NCBI GenBank assembly: GCA_021399435.1 | Contig: JAJTUP010000037.1 | Coordinates: 186,001-250,000, forward strand | Reading direction: 5' to 3' | Length of the DNA stretch: 64,000 bases | Origin: Diaporthe sp. PMI_573 | Lineage: Eukaryota; Ascomycota; Sordariomycetes; Diaporthales; Diaporthaceae | Notes under the pieces: model-generated | What the model saw: the letters and a program-made list of their open reading frames with translations, nothing else | Databases searched by the model: none | Told to the model about the DNA's origin: nothing | Shown: positions 35,416 to 46,771 of the stretch, one piece after another | Layout of the letters: every line of letters begins with the position of its first letter | How positions within the stretch are numbered: position 1 is the stretch's first letter | Position numbers and translations under genes: made by a program

Positions 35416-37423
35416 ATGGTTTCGGAGCAGCGCACACTGACAAGCATGAGGGCTGGCCAAGCAAGCCAGGGTTGCTGGACATGCAAGAGTGAGTAATCGC
35501 CCCTGTTTGCTCCCCCGAGGCTTACTGCTTTTTGTTGCGGCTGCCGGCTTTGCTGCTGCTGCTGCTGCTGCTGCTGTTCTGGGATGTTGGTGTTGAGGTT
35601 GTCGTTGGTGTTTCTGCACTATCACTCCTGCCTCTTTTCTCCCACTGCCCCCCTGCTTGGCCGCACACTTGGGGTCAGATGTTGATCTGATCTAATATGT
35701 TTCTTTTTTTTGCGCCGGTGGACCCTGTCCCCTTCTCCACCCATCTTCGCTTCCGGCGATCCGTCTTCGCCTCTGGTTGGACTTCGTCTTCGTTGGTCGC
35801 CAAATGCGGGCTCCTGCTGACACCCGACTCGTACTCTCGCGAATAGAAAGGAAAATCGGGTGTGATAAGGGCCTGCCCTCATGCAACAACTGCGTGAGGA
35901 CGGGCCGAGAATGCATGGGATATGGCCTCCGCCTTGTTTGGCCTGACATACCAGACGGCCGCAGGAAATCACCCAAGCTGTCCCTGCAGCACTCGCACGG
36001 CCAGCTGCAGGCGTCCGGTTTGTATTACGGACAGCAGTTCCTCAACATCTCATTCGACGACATCGAGCAGAACCGCCAGGACGTCAGCACCTTAACCCTT
36101 CAGGACCACCACGCCCGCCCTCAGCAGGCCCTGAGGCTGCTCCCCGATTTGGTGGGCCACGAAGCCGATTTGCTCGCGTATTGTGAGTTGTCGGTTTCTC
36201 CCTGCTTCTCCCTGATCAGGCCGCTGACCATGCCTCCCAGATGAACACAAGATCTCCCGCATGATCTCGACGGTGGATGCCAACAACGGCTTCCGCCACG
36301 AGCTGATACCCATAGCCATCAACGGCTCCAGTTTTGCCGCCAAGGCTCTCCGCATGGCCATCCTCGCACTGTCAGCATTCCACCGCCATGGCCTTGGGGC
36401 TGCCCTACCATACAAGATCCAGGCCCTCCGACTCTTGTCCCACTCGCTGGACAAGGAGTCATTCGCCGATGTGCCCATCGAGTCCCAGCTCGCGGCTTCC
36501 ATGATGCTTTGTGTGTACAACGTAAGTATCCAGCCCCCCTCTCCCCCCCCCCCCAAAAAATACGTATTCTCGTCATAGGTCGGGGCTGACCTCTGCAGGT
36601 GTTTGACGAGGCCGAGGGCAAATGGCATCTCCACCTGAACGGCTCAAGAAGCTTACTGCACCGCTATGCCGATATGAGAGGCGGCGCACTCGACTATGAC
36701 TTTCTCAACACGTGGTTTCTATACCATGAGATACTGGGCTCTTTCAGTCAGCCACACAAGCACAATTACGACGGCGCTTCATCGCTGGAACTGCTCCAAG
36801 GAAGCGATGTTGACAAGACCCTCATCATAGGTTCCCTCGGCTGCTCAGTCGAGATCATGGAGATTGTTCATCACATCAACCAGTTGCGATATCCGGCTGC
36901 ACAGAAGTTTCACGAGAAGAGCGGCAGGTCCGAGCTCCCATCCGTTATGTGGACATGCCAGGGCCTACAAGACCGGCTGAGCCGACTTAACCAACGACTG
37001 CCATCAGAGATCGAGAACCAATCGATCAGGGAACAGACAAAGGTCCGCTTGACAGCCGAGCTCTATCGAATCGCTGCCGTCCTTTACCTGCGGTCCGTCT
37101 GCCCCAACATCGACGCCACGAACCAGACGCCAATGTGGCTTCAGGCAGGTTTCAGGGTCCTCGCGAACCAGGATATTTGCACGAGCCCCTGGCCGTTGTT
37201 TGTTGTCGCTTGCGAGTCGCAGGCCGACGATCAGAGGATCATGATCCTGCGGACACTCGACCGCATGGATGCAGATCGGAAGATCGGCAACGTGTTTGTC
37301 CTAAGAAATCTGATCGAGAGGTACTGGAAGCAGCAAGATCTCATGGCGGACGGCGACCGAACTAAGCCGTTGAAGTGGTGGGAGCTGATGAGCTTCGACA
37401 CTGCTGCGCCATGGTTCATCTGA
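35416..37423 (+). CDS. Zn2Cys6 (fungal zinc-cluster) transcription factor
   Basis: Four exons, 35416-35488, 35847-36182, 36241-36521 and 36599-37423, give 504 residues. The zinc cluster starts at residue 20: CWTCKKRKIGC then DKGLPSCNNCVRTGREC, with all six cysteines present. The rest is the fungal-specific domain type: FAAKALRMAILALSAFHRHG, IESQLAASMMLCVYNV, WHLHLNGSRSLL, DFLNTWFLYHEILGSF. C-terminal features are CTSPWPLFVVACES and RRDADR-type helices ending WWELMSFDTAAPWFI. This layout is that of the Fungal_trans_2 (C6) family, which regulates metabolism or secondary metabolism genes. Targets cannot be inferred. Intron 1 (358 nt) splits the zinc cluster after CWTCK and contains a (CTG)8 repeat. 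Long first introns are unusual in this window. Confidence 0.93.
35551..35576. repeat. (CTG)8 microsatellite in intron 1 of the zinc-cluster gene
   Basis: About eight and a half perfect TGC/CTG units inside the 358-nt intron 35489-35846. Confidence 0.97.
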
Positions 37424-40400
37424 CCACTAGCCGTCGGAAGAACGGGAGTTCATATCACAACAAAGGAAATGACACGACCGCAACAGACCGACTGGGCCAC
37501 CTTGGACCACATGTAGCTCTCCCAGTATTCAATGAGCTGTCCAGTCATATGAATGACTTCTTTTGGAATCGGGGTTCGCGGCGCTAAGATATTTTGATCG
37601 AAATCTGGAGCTTTACGAGATGAGGTTCCTCGTTGCCTTTCACTGAATTCAATTCAACCGGAGGACATTCCCACCGACATGGGGCCTGCTTCGATCTTGT
37701 GATCAAGCAAGGCCAGTGCCATCATTGTTAGCGAGGGGTTCGGACAGGATGCGACCAATTTCGCCGAACATTGCCAGAGGTTTTTCAATATGTATAGATA
37801 CCCAGGCTTGTTCGACGGCCTACCACCACAGTACCTGCTGTTGCAATTTTTCTATGAGCGAGCTGGACATCTACGAAGAAGGGACCGGTTTGGATCTGCT
37901 GGGCAAATAATAAGTCCAGTTGTGACAAGATGACGAGTATGGAGCGAAACATTTCCTTTGTGGATAAGCCTAAGTAGCACTGGGATCGGCCAGGGAAAAG
38001 TTCGCCCGCTATTCTTCTGCGTGGAGGAGTTGACAAGGTCAAAATTGAAGGAACTCACCAATGAGTGTTGAGAGACGACTGACGGTCGCTCCTGAAGAGG
38101 CCGAGCCAGGGGAAGTTTGGGGAGACTGATGTGATAGCCTTTTGAGGATTGCAATGTCCCGAGTAATGAGATTTATGTCAACGATTGCTTTCCTCATCAC
38201 CAGTGCAGCAGACATCACAGTCCACATAGGTACTCCGACCACTAAATGGACTTCGGGTAGGCGGTTCGGCTTTGGATGATCCAGGTCTGACCAAAGTGCC
38301 ACCGAGATCATCAGACTTTAGAGTGAACCCAATAGCAGCTTCACAGTCCTCAATTATATCCCAGGAAGACTATTCAAAAGCTGGCCCTGAAGGCCCGAGA
38401 TGGACCGAGAAGAAAGTACCATGCTGCACGCATGCCTAGCAACAAACTTGGAAGGACACATTAACACGTTGTGACGAAGACCAACTTTCCGTGACCTGAA
38501 ATCGACCACAACCGCAGATCATCAACCCCTTGACTCTCCGCAAATGAGAAACCCACGATCGGCCCCAGACAAACAACAAAACCATAAAATCCCCGTGGCA
38601 CCAAAGAAGGCCCGAAGACGGGAACCGCGCGAGCAGATCCCGTGGACCCATCATCCCGGCCGGCCGCACCGCACCATCCAACCCACCGGCAGCCTCGAAC
38701 CGACAGCTGCCAGACGCGAGCTTAATATCGGATCGTTCGCGCTAGGATCTGGCGTTGCCCCAGGTTTCTTGGTCTGCCAATAGGGGGTACGTATTCGTTA
38801 CCACCCACACCCCAAACCCGAGCCAAGGCCCGCCGTTCGGCTTAATATATACCGTAGGGAGCGGCCTTTTGGCCGAAAGGGGTAAATGTCGAGGATTTGG
38901 ATTTGGATTGGCGGGTGTGTTTGTGTGGACTATACTACCTGGGTCAGCTGTCTACTGAGCGAAAGCGAGAACGTCGAGCCATATCACTATCGTGGTGTTG
39001 ATGGTGAGCTTGCATGATTAGTATTGACGTACTTCTATCCCAATACGAAACCATTCTCTCGATATCCCAAGCGCAAATTGCTCTACATTTCCATATTCGT
39101 TCCACGTTTTGTGACTTTATGATAAGTGGTTTCGTTTTTAATCCGTATACGTACGCTTCTTAAGCAGCATGTAGGCGGTCCCTTCATACAGTGGTAAACG
39201 CTTGGACACCCAGCGACTATTATATGATAACAGTCACCACATATATGTAGAGAAACTATAGAGCGCGCGGTAAACCGACAGGGAGGCTGAAGGGACTGAC
39301 CGACCCAGCGCCTAGCGGAGGTGTCTTTCAACATTTGCATTAATGCTTCACCAATTCATAATCACAAACCTCTAAACAACGAGGATGGACAGGATGTGCA
39401 AGATAAGCATAACCTGTCCATGTCGATCCCCGAGGTCAGCCTACCCCCCCCCCCCAACCCGGCTGTCATCCGAGACCAAAACATCAGATAGATTAAACAA
39501 TCGGGGAAACCTCAGGGGCAAGCTGCAGGGATCCCGTGGCTGGCTTGCCTCGGCCGACCACGCGTACCGAATCGGGACAGCTGCCCGAGGACAGACCTCA
39601 CTCTTCAAGTGCTGCCGTTGAACTGCGAGTCAATCTGCTTGGTGGGAAATTTTGGTCGACTCTGCTTCGATCATCTCTGATTCTGGGTGCGGTGCCGGCC
39701 CTGTACAGATGAACGTCGTGCCATGACCCCCATCAACGCGTCAGCCGCGCGCTACCCTCTGCCGAATCCGACCTGAGTCCCGCGGCTTGGGTCGTTTTGT
39801 GTGGTCACACCCGTCACCAAGACTGTTCTTGGATATGAGCTTGAGTCCTCCGCTTGTGCGTGTGGGTGGATGGGATGGCATGGGTTACAAGGCGGCCGGC
39901 TCGCTCCCATCTATTTGCTTTCCCCTAGCTTGCTCCTGGATAATATTGCAGAACCCGATTTTCTGGAACTCGGCGCCGTGAGCTGTCAGACGGGCTGGGC
40001 AGGGCACCCCGACCCGCCAGCACAACGGTTCCCGGCGACCGGACTAGTCGAGAGGTCACGGACTCATCCAGGCCTCAAGACATCTCGGCGGTACTATGAC
40101 GGCGCCAGCACGACAACTGCGCTTCCGTGGACTCTTACTCAGGATCGAGTCAGCCTTCACAAATTTGAATAAGCTCTAGAGCTACCCGGAACAATTATAT
40201 TGTTGTTGTCGAAACGGGCCGTTTCTTGCCCCTCACGGACGGCGTTTAGTCCCTGGCATCCAGGTCGAAATTGCCCCCAAGGCCACGGTTTGTGGGGCTC
40301 TTTCAAGCAGGATGTGGGCCGGTAGTTGTTTGGAAACGCGGGGGGCCATACAGTCAAGCTCCCTCTGTCCATCATTGTGGCGGTCGACAAGCATTATCTC

Positions 40401-40740
40401 CGGCCCACACGGCGAGCTACCCTTGTAGGTGTGCAATATGTTCGGGACGCGGAGTGGCTACTCTTGTCTTGGTGATAGCCTCAACGGCTCTCGGTACCGG
40501 GGTACATGTTCGAAGACATGGGAAGCTCTCGACCATATAAACCGCCGGAGTCTCCCTCGATAGCATCACAATCGTATCTGCTGTCTCAAGCTCAACGCTC
40601 AGTCGTCTTCTATTCTTTCTTTCCATCACAGGCTTCTTTCTCTTCAGCCTCATTCGAAGCTCAGGTTGTACCTGCGCCATTATTTACTCTTTCTTCTTCA
40701 CCTACACTCACTCACACACTCCCCAAATATATTATACAAA
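37424..40740. other. 3.3-kb region without a recognised gene
   Basis: 3' flank of the zinc-cluster gene and promoter of the GH16 gene. On the minus strand, 38311-37785, two adjacent short frames look slightly protein-like (for example MRKAIVDINLITRDIAILKR and FRSILVILSQLDLLFAQQ), but I could not join them or recognise a family; they might be a decayed gene. A C-run lies at about 39447-39457. The remainder has only short frames. Confidence 0.4.
40536..40541 (+). promoter_or_regulatory. TATA box of the GH16 gene
   Basis: TATAAA about 200 nt upstream of the start codon at 40741, followed by a C/T-rich leader, typical of an inducible secreted-enzyme gene. Confidence 0.55.
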
Positions 40741-41720
40741 ATGGGCTACTCCAAAGTCCTCGCTATCCTCGCAGCAGCCGGCCTGCCCCTGGCCCAGGCA
40801 GCTGTGCCAACCATCGAAGGCTTCACCCTGACTTGGTCAGACGACTTCGTCGGCACGGCCAACAGCCTGCCCAACACGGCCAACTGGCTCTTCTCCACGG
40901 GGACCTCGTACCCGGGCGGCGCCGCCAACTGGGGCACTGGCGAGATCCAGACCTATACCTCGAGCACCGAGAACCTGGCCCTCACGGGCAACGGCACCCT
41001 CGGCATCACCGCGCGCAGGGACGCCGCTGGCGCGTGGACTTCCGCCCGCGTCGAGACTCAGCGCACCGACTTTGCGTGCGCCTCCGGGGGCAAGATGCGC
41101 ATCGTCGGCAGCCTGTTGTTGCCGCCGCTGGGCGCGAATGGCATCGGGTACTGGCCGGCGTTTTGGGCGCTCGGCGGGCAGTTCCGCGGCAACTATCAGT
41201 AAGTGCTGAGCAGATCCTCACCATGCGACTTTCCAACAAAAGCAATATTTTTCAGTCCATAATAACGTCCTTTACCACCAGGAACTGGCCCCAAGTCGGC
41301 GAGCTCGACATCATGGAGAACGTCAACGCCGTGAACAGGCTGTACGGCACGCTCCACTGCGGCGTGAACCCGGGCGGCCCATGCGACGAGACCAACGGGC
41401 TCTCGGGCAGCACGGTGCCGTCGCCGGCGATGCAGGGCAATTACCTGCAGTACACGGTCGAGGTGGACCGCACCGACGCGTCGGCCGAGGCCATCAACTG
41501 GTACCTGGGTGACACGCTGTACCACACGGTGACAGCTGCGCAGGTCGGCGACGCCACCGTCTGGGCCGACGCCGTCCACGGCTCGTTCTTTGTCCTGCTC
41601 AATCTTGCCATCGGCGGATCCTTCCCTAACAAAGTATATGGGAGCACGACGCCCATCGCTAGCACGGCGTCATCTGGCACTATGTTCGTTGAATATGTTG
41701 CTGTTTACAACAGTGTGTAG
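40741..41720 (+). CDS. Secreted glycoside hydrolase family 16 (endo-beta-1,3-glucanase type)
   Basis: Two exons, 40741-41198 and 41282-41720, give 298 residues. Signal peptide MGYSKVLAILAAAGLPLAQA is followed by the beta-jelly-roll sequence TLTWSDDFVG, WGTGEIQTYTS and NGIGYWPAFWALGG. The catalytic motif is GELDIMEN (Glu-Leu-Asp-Ile-Met-Glu, the GH16 ExDxxE signature), directly after the intron. The C-terminal strands (GSFFVLLNLAIGGSFP, MFVEYVAVYNSV) are standard for the bacterial-type/fungal laminarinase branch. It hydrolyses internal beta-1,3 or mixed-linkage glucan outside the cell. No GPI signal or carbohydrate-binding module is present. Which GH16 subfamily it belongs to needs an alignment. 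Confidence 0.94.
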
Positions 41721-42306
41721 GAAGGCTGCCTAGATTGCATGCTTTTCTTCCCGGTGGAAGATTGAACGTCATTTAGGGTTGACAAAAAGACATCACGAAG
41801 CTGAAGATGGCGGTGGCGGAGCTCACAACCAGCTTTATGAGAATCGAGAGTCGGCGCGGGACCGTGTGAGGGCAGGAACACAACTTATTCAACCTCTCAT
41901 ATTGTACTAAACTATACTTCTGTACATATATTCTTTCGTACTCTCTTTTGGACAAAGGTTGAATAGAATTCTCTTACATTATCTGTATGAAACCGCTTAC
42001 AGTGACCTGAGCAACTTGAAGTACTTGCTGATACATCTTGTCGATGCTGGTATTCCAGTGTCTTTAAAATGGGCCGCAGCCCCCAAGTTTCATTGACGGT
42101 GGTGGCCATGTGCAACTGCGCCACAGCTTACCTACCTACATACATATTTATGTATATACTGCCCCCCTCTTATTTTCCAATCCCTGGACTGTAGTCGCCA
42201 AGTAGTGGTAGCGACCAATGTCATCCGACATTCGCTGTGGGAAGATCTGGGATCTTAGAGGAACTCTTCTTCGTTTGTTGATTGTAAGGTGAGCGCCGAT
42301 ACGACC
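41721..42306. other. Intergenic between GH16 and the HET remnant
   Basis: A/T-richer spacer with no recognisable gene; it holds the 3' region of the GH16 gene. Confidence 0.4.
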
Positions 42307-43756
42307 ATGGCTCTTTGCGAGTATTGCGAGAATATCGATCCAGATGACATCCAAGAGAGGGGTGTGCACTACGATCTGCAACCATCCGATTCGATGCATG
42401 TCTCTGCGCAGAACGGTTGCCCCGGATGCTATTGTTATCACTAGGCGTTTAGGGTTTCGGTTCTTGTGGATAGACGCGCTTTGCATAATTCAAGAAGACA
42501 TTGTGGAGGACTGGGCTCAAGAATCATCACTCATGGCAGGCATCTACAGAAATAAGGGTTTAATGATATTTGCTTTGGCAGCACCGGACGGTCAACACGG
42601 CGTACTAAGTCGCGCGACAATCGTTGTTCGCATAACTTTGGGAGAAACAAGGAGCTGGTGTTCCAGGACCGGTCATATGGCCTCTTCTTCGACTGTGTGC
42701 ATCTCGGCGAACCGCTCCATTCAAGGGGTTGGTGCCTACAGGAATGCATTTCGGCATGGAGAGCCTTATGTTTCGAATATGTTAGCAAATGTTGGGCCGA
42801 AGAATTCGGGCTCGCTGATATTCCTCGGGGGAGGCCCAGAAGCATTGGAGCGAGGTCGGTGTCTATGCCCTTTTTGTGGCCTCCGAGACCCGTGTTGGAA
42901 GAGGAAGGTCACCAGGAAGAGCGACTCGCTGCATTTTATGACTGCATCAGCAATTACACGTTACGCAAGCTCACCAAGAGGGACGACAAACTACCCGCGT
43001 TGTCTGGGCTGGCTTCTGCCTTCCAAAGTCCCAAGCTTGGCGCCTACCTGGCGGGTCTGTGGGAGATGGACTTGCTATATGGCCTCAACTGGCGTCCATA
43101 CTCATCCGAGAAGCAAAAGGACCCAGGTCAAGGCGAGAAGAACATCGCGCCGTCGTGGAGTTGGGCCCCGATGCCCGGCCGCTGCAAGGTCGGGAACATC
43201 CGGACCCGAATCACCGGGAAATCGGATTGGGAAGCGCAGTTCAAGCAGTTCAGCAGCACACTGACACCGCAGCTGCTCTCACATCACATCGAGCTGGCAA
43301 CGTCCGACCCCTACGGCAGGATTTCGGCTACGACCATCACACTGCGTGGATTTACCAGACAATAGTTTACTTTTGTGGCCCTATCAAGCCCAGACGGAGA
43401 TACCAAAAGTGGCGATTCTAGATCGTGAGGTCGGACCCGTATCTTTTTGTGGGCGTTTGTGTATGTTTGGGCCGCCACGCGAATACCTCCCGTGGACAGA
43501 TTTGGAACTTCCAGGACAGACTGCGCCACTGGCACCTTGGGCTGGTTTGGAAGATTGGAATCACCGCCACAAGATTAGGCGATTAATCGCCTTGCCAATA
43601 GGTATGGGGTTGCCTGTTCTAGGTCACCCGAATTTGATATTGTCAATGCTTGTTCTTGACCTGGTTGAGGGATTGGAGGATACGTATCGAAGGGCCGGGC
43701 GTGTCGAGGTGATTGCCCAACTGATCTGGACCCAGCCAAATGGCAGAAGGACTTGA
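42307..43756 (+). pseudogene. Broken HET-domain (heterokaryon incompatibility) gene
   Basis: The first 45 codons (MALCEYCENIDPDD, then YDLQPSDSMHVSAQNGCPGC) match the cysteine-containing N-terminal motif of many HET proteins but run into a TAG at 42442. Right at that point another frame opens with PDAIVITRRLGFRFLWIDAL and CIIQED, the core HET motif that normally lies 100 or more residues later. The spacer containing the usual ALSYVWG motif is missing. That frame breaks near 42615 (after GVLSR) and continues one base off as KELVFQDRSY, then GEPLHSRGWCLQE. A last shift near 43360 returns to the earlier frame for the C-terminus (LDLVEGLEDTYRRAGRVEVI). HET proteins trigger cell death when unlike hyphae fuse. 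This copy looks inactivated by one deletion and two frameshifts; sequencing error cannot be excluded. Confidence 0.75.
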
Positions 43757-44131
43757 CTCTTATCTGACAATGTTAGTATCTATTATATGTCTTGAAGAAT
43801 GAAGGGTATGCCGCACAACCGTGGCCAATATTAACGACTGGACGCTTTTAGAAGTTGAGTTGACATTCCTCTATTCGTCATTCATAACAGAATTCGTAGT
43901 ATAGGGTATGAAACTTGTTGTATTTATCGAAATGCTGCCTATGAGAGAGGAATGAAGAGGCCAGCTCATCTGAACTCCACCTCGTAGCTATTTACAAGCC
44001 AGTGGCGGGCTGGGAGAGCCCAGCTGGCGCATTATGTATATCCACACGCCCTAACGCCAAGGTAAAGAGAGAGAGAGGGAGGGTGGGAGGGAGGGAGGGA
44101 GAGAAAGTTGCTGCCAAATTGTCTTGGCTTT
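43757..44131. other. Convergent spacer with GA/GGA-rich tract
   Basis: Between the HET remnant and the monooxygenase stop. A purine tract (GAGAGA, then GGGAGGGAGGGA) lies at about 44068-44103, in the monooxygenase 3' region. No gene seen. Confidence 0.5.
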
Positions 44132-45992
44132 TCATACGGCCAGAGATCGCAAGGTTTTCCAACCACTGACCAGCAGCTCCGGATGCTTCTGCGTAGCCCT
44201 CATCGCCATGATTCCTCCGACGGCTGTCGCAGTGGCAGCAAACAACAGTGTCGCTGGTGAGAGGGTAGCAGACCTCGTTTTCTTCACACGCCTCTCTTCG
44301 TCCTCGTACATAACCGTGTGTGGGACGTCGGGCAGATCCCATCCCTTGAGCGCATCGCCACCCTTGATCACCTTAGTGGCGTCGTCGCAGTGCATGGAGT
44401 TAGGAAGAGTCGGTACGAGGACCTTATAGAGGATCTTCGTGTAGGTGCTGCCCCATCCCATCATGTTCATGGCCTTCTCGGATGCCCCAACGGCCGAGGT
44501 CACCTTTTCGTACCGCGTTCCGGCTAGTTTGGTGAAGGCCTCATCCAACGGGGCCATGTCCCAGACATTCGAGCTCTTTAGCTTGTCGCCCAGGGAGTCT
44601 TGGAGACAATTAATGAGGGTAGCTGCTGAAACCAAGCAGTTCATACCGCCCTGGCCAGGGAGCGGGTTGAATTTGTGCGAGGAGCTAAGAAGGTGTCAGC
44701 GCATGTTATTATAAGTCCTGGCTGAGTAGATAGATATATCATAAGCAAGAAAGGAAATAGCTGAACCTGACGTACTCTCCAATAACCACAATGCGGCCAA
44801 AGTGCCACTTCTTCAACACGAAATGGGGCAAGGCCGTAATGCCGGAATGGACTGGGTCTCTCTGGTCATACAGCTGATCGAAGTCGATGTGGAGCCCATT
44901 TTTCCTTGGAACTTTGGCGAGGAGCTGCTTGGCACGGGCAATCTCTCTCTCATGGTCCTCTTTGGTGAACCGCGGGATATTGTCATGGGTAACCATGCGG
45001 GTTTCTTGGGGGAGCTTAAAGAACCAGAAGGTGCTATAGTGATGCCGTGGTTAGCTGGGGCAATGAAGACATGTTTGACGGGTCCACTGCAAGTCCAGTG
45101 TGGCATCAAGAAGACATACAAGCAACGTCCATCTTTGCCCACCATCCATCCCGCGTTGAACTCCTTTCCTACAACACTGCCACATTGACCCTGAGGTAGA
45201 TGAGCCCCGTAGTCGGACACACCGAAGCAGGTGGCCCAATCGCAGATAATTTCTGCGCGTGCGCGTGAGTATACGGTATGGATACAGAATGTGATGAGGC
45301 AGACGTAGCCTGCTTTCACTGACCTTTCTTGTCCTCCTCAGGGACACCGACCCCTGCGAGCTCGGCGTTCCTCCACATCTCCTTGCGGACTGTAGAGCGC
45401 ACGCCGTCGGCGCCAATGAGCGTCTGCGCCTCGAAGACATCTCCGGCCGCAGTATGTACGACCACCCTGTCCTCGTAGTTTTCGACACGGATAATCTTTT
45501 GGTTGACAAGAAGGCGCTCTTTCTCCCGGACGTTCTTGTGCAGAACGCAGAGCAGATCGTATCGGTTGAAGAAACCGACTTCATAGCCATGCCGTTCTTT
45601 CAGGATTGCTGTCGTCTCCATAATGTGCAATTTACCCCTTGATTATCATGCTCCTGTTAGTTCTCCCGGAGTTTTTTTGCTTTCTGGTGGGTTGGGACCG
45701 GAGCTGGAACTTAGTCTGGCTTGATGTGTACGTACGTTTCTGCATCCCCACTCATAAGTTGACCAAGGGGCTGGTAGATTGCTTCAACGTCTTCGAGTAT
45801 GCCTAGCTGGTGGAATATACGAAGGCCCTGGGGCTGAATCGCAATGCTGGCTCCCACATTGGGAGTACAGCTGTCGTAGGCTTCGAGGAGGAGGTAGGGG
45901 ATGCCGAGATGCTGCAACATCAGCGCGAGACTGAGGCCGGTGAGGCCGCTTCCCGCGATAATGACCGTAGTCTGGCGCTTTTCTGTCGCCAT
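44132..45992 (-). CDS. FAD-dependent monooxygenase (PaxM/salicylate hydroxylase-like)
   Basis: Five exons, 45992-45736, 45637-45324, 45252-45120, 45033-44767 and 44684-44132, sum to 507 residues in frame. The Rossmann motif VIIAGSGLTGLSLALMLQHL binds FAD; ASIAIQPQGLRIF, ERHGYEVGFFNRYDLL and LIGADGVRSTVRK are typical of the aromatic/terpenoid hydroxylase group. The third flavin motif reads VVIGEYVSSSHKFN, where relatives have GD; Glu replaces Asp. After PLPGQGGMNCL comes a long C-terminal part with one hydrophobic segment (SPATLLFAATATAVGGIMAM), so membrane attachment is likely. It probably hydroxylates or epoxidises a secondary metabolite, but no biosynthetic cluster surrounds it. The first intron needs an AAG acceptor (ATCAAG), so exon 2's start is uncertain; the other junctions are canonical. 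Confidence 0.83.
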
Positions 45993-46771
45993 TGCTTGAG
46001 CTTTGATGTGCGTGAGTTTCAGTGGTGTTTGAATGATGGGAGAGTGGTATCGCAGTGCGCTGCAGTCGAGTAAAGTATGAAGGCCATGTAGATATATATA
46101 CTTCAGTAAAGGAGATTCCGATTTAAGGAGTAGGCTGGCAATGATTAGAAGAAAACTAGAATATGGTATAATTAAGTGGATGCCGTCGCGTTCGCCCAGA
46201 TCATAGAGATTCGAGTGGCCAGTGTTAGCTTCTAATTTCATGTGAAGCTGTAGATCGCAGGCCGCAAGGGGCGTAATACATACGTGGGTCTGCTCCATAA
46301 ACGGACTCCTTACTCGCCCCGCACCCGACCGAGTACCAGGCCATGCCCATTCGATTGTGAGATCTCCTTTCTCTGCGATTTCGATCTGTACGATGAGTTC
46401 TGGAGCGGAGTCGGGATAAATTGTACGCGCCGCGTGGTAAATATTCTTCCCCCCTTCGGCCAGCGCAACACACATCACTTGTAAACAGGCTGCAATTTTT
46501 CCTAACATGCTCTTGTTTCAATTCTACTTGGCATTATACTTTGAGTTTTAGCTTTTGAATCGAAAATGATTACTTATCTGACGACATGTTTTTGACTAAA
46601 TACTACCATGTCGGTCCCCTCTTTTCAAGAATCTGACAAGAATGCAGGGAACGATCCCAGTTGTCTGAGACATCATATTTTGGCTTATCGGAGGCTACAA
46701 ATGTAGGGATCACAACAATTGAATTCAGAATTACTTTTCATCTGGTGTAAAAAATGACACTGCTCCAAGAA
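45993..46771. other. Promoter of the monooxygenase / 3' flank of the GH135-like gene
   Basis: A TATA-like ATATATATAC stretch on the minus strand (46091-46102) lies about 100 nt upstream of the monooxygenase start. The upstream extension of the monooxygenase frame to 46508 lacks domain content and is probably leader. Confidence 0.5.
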
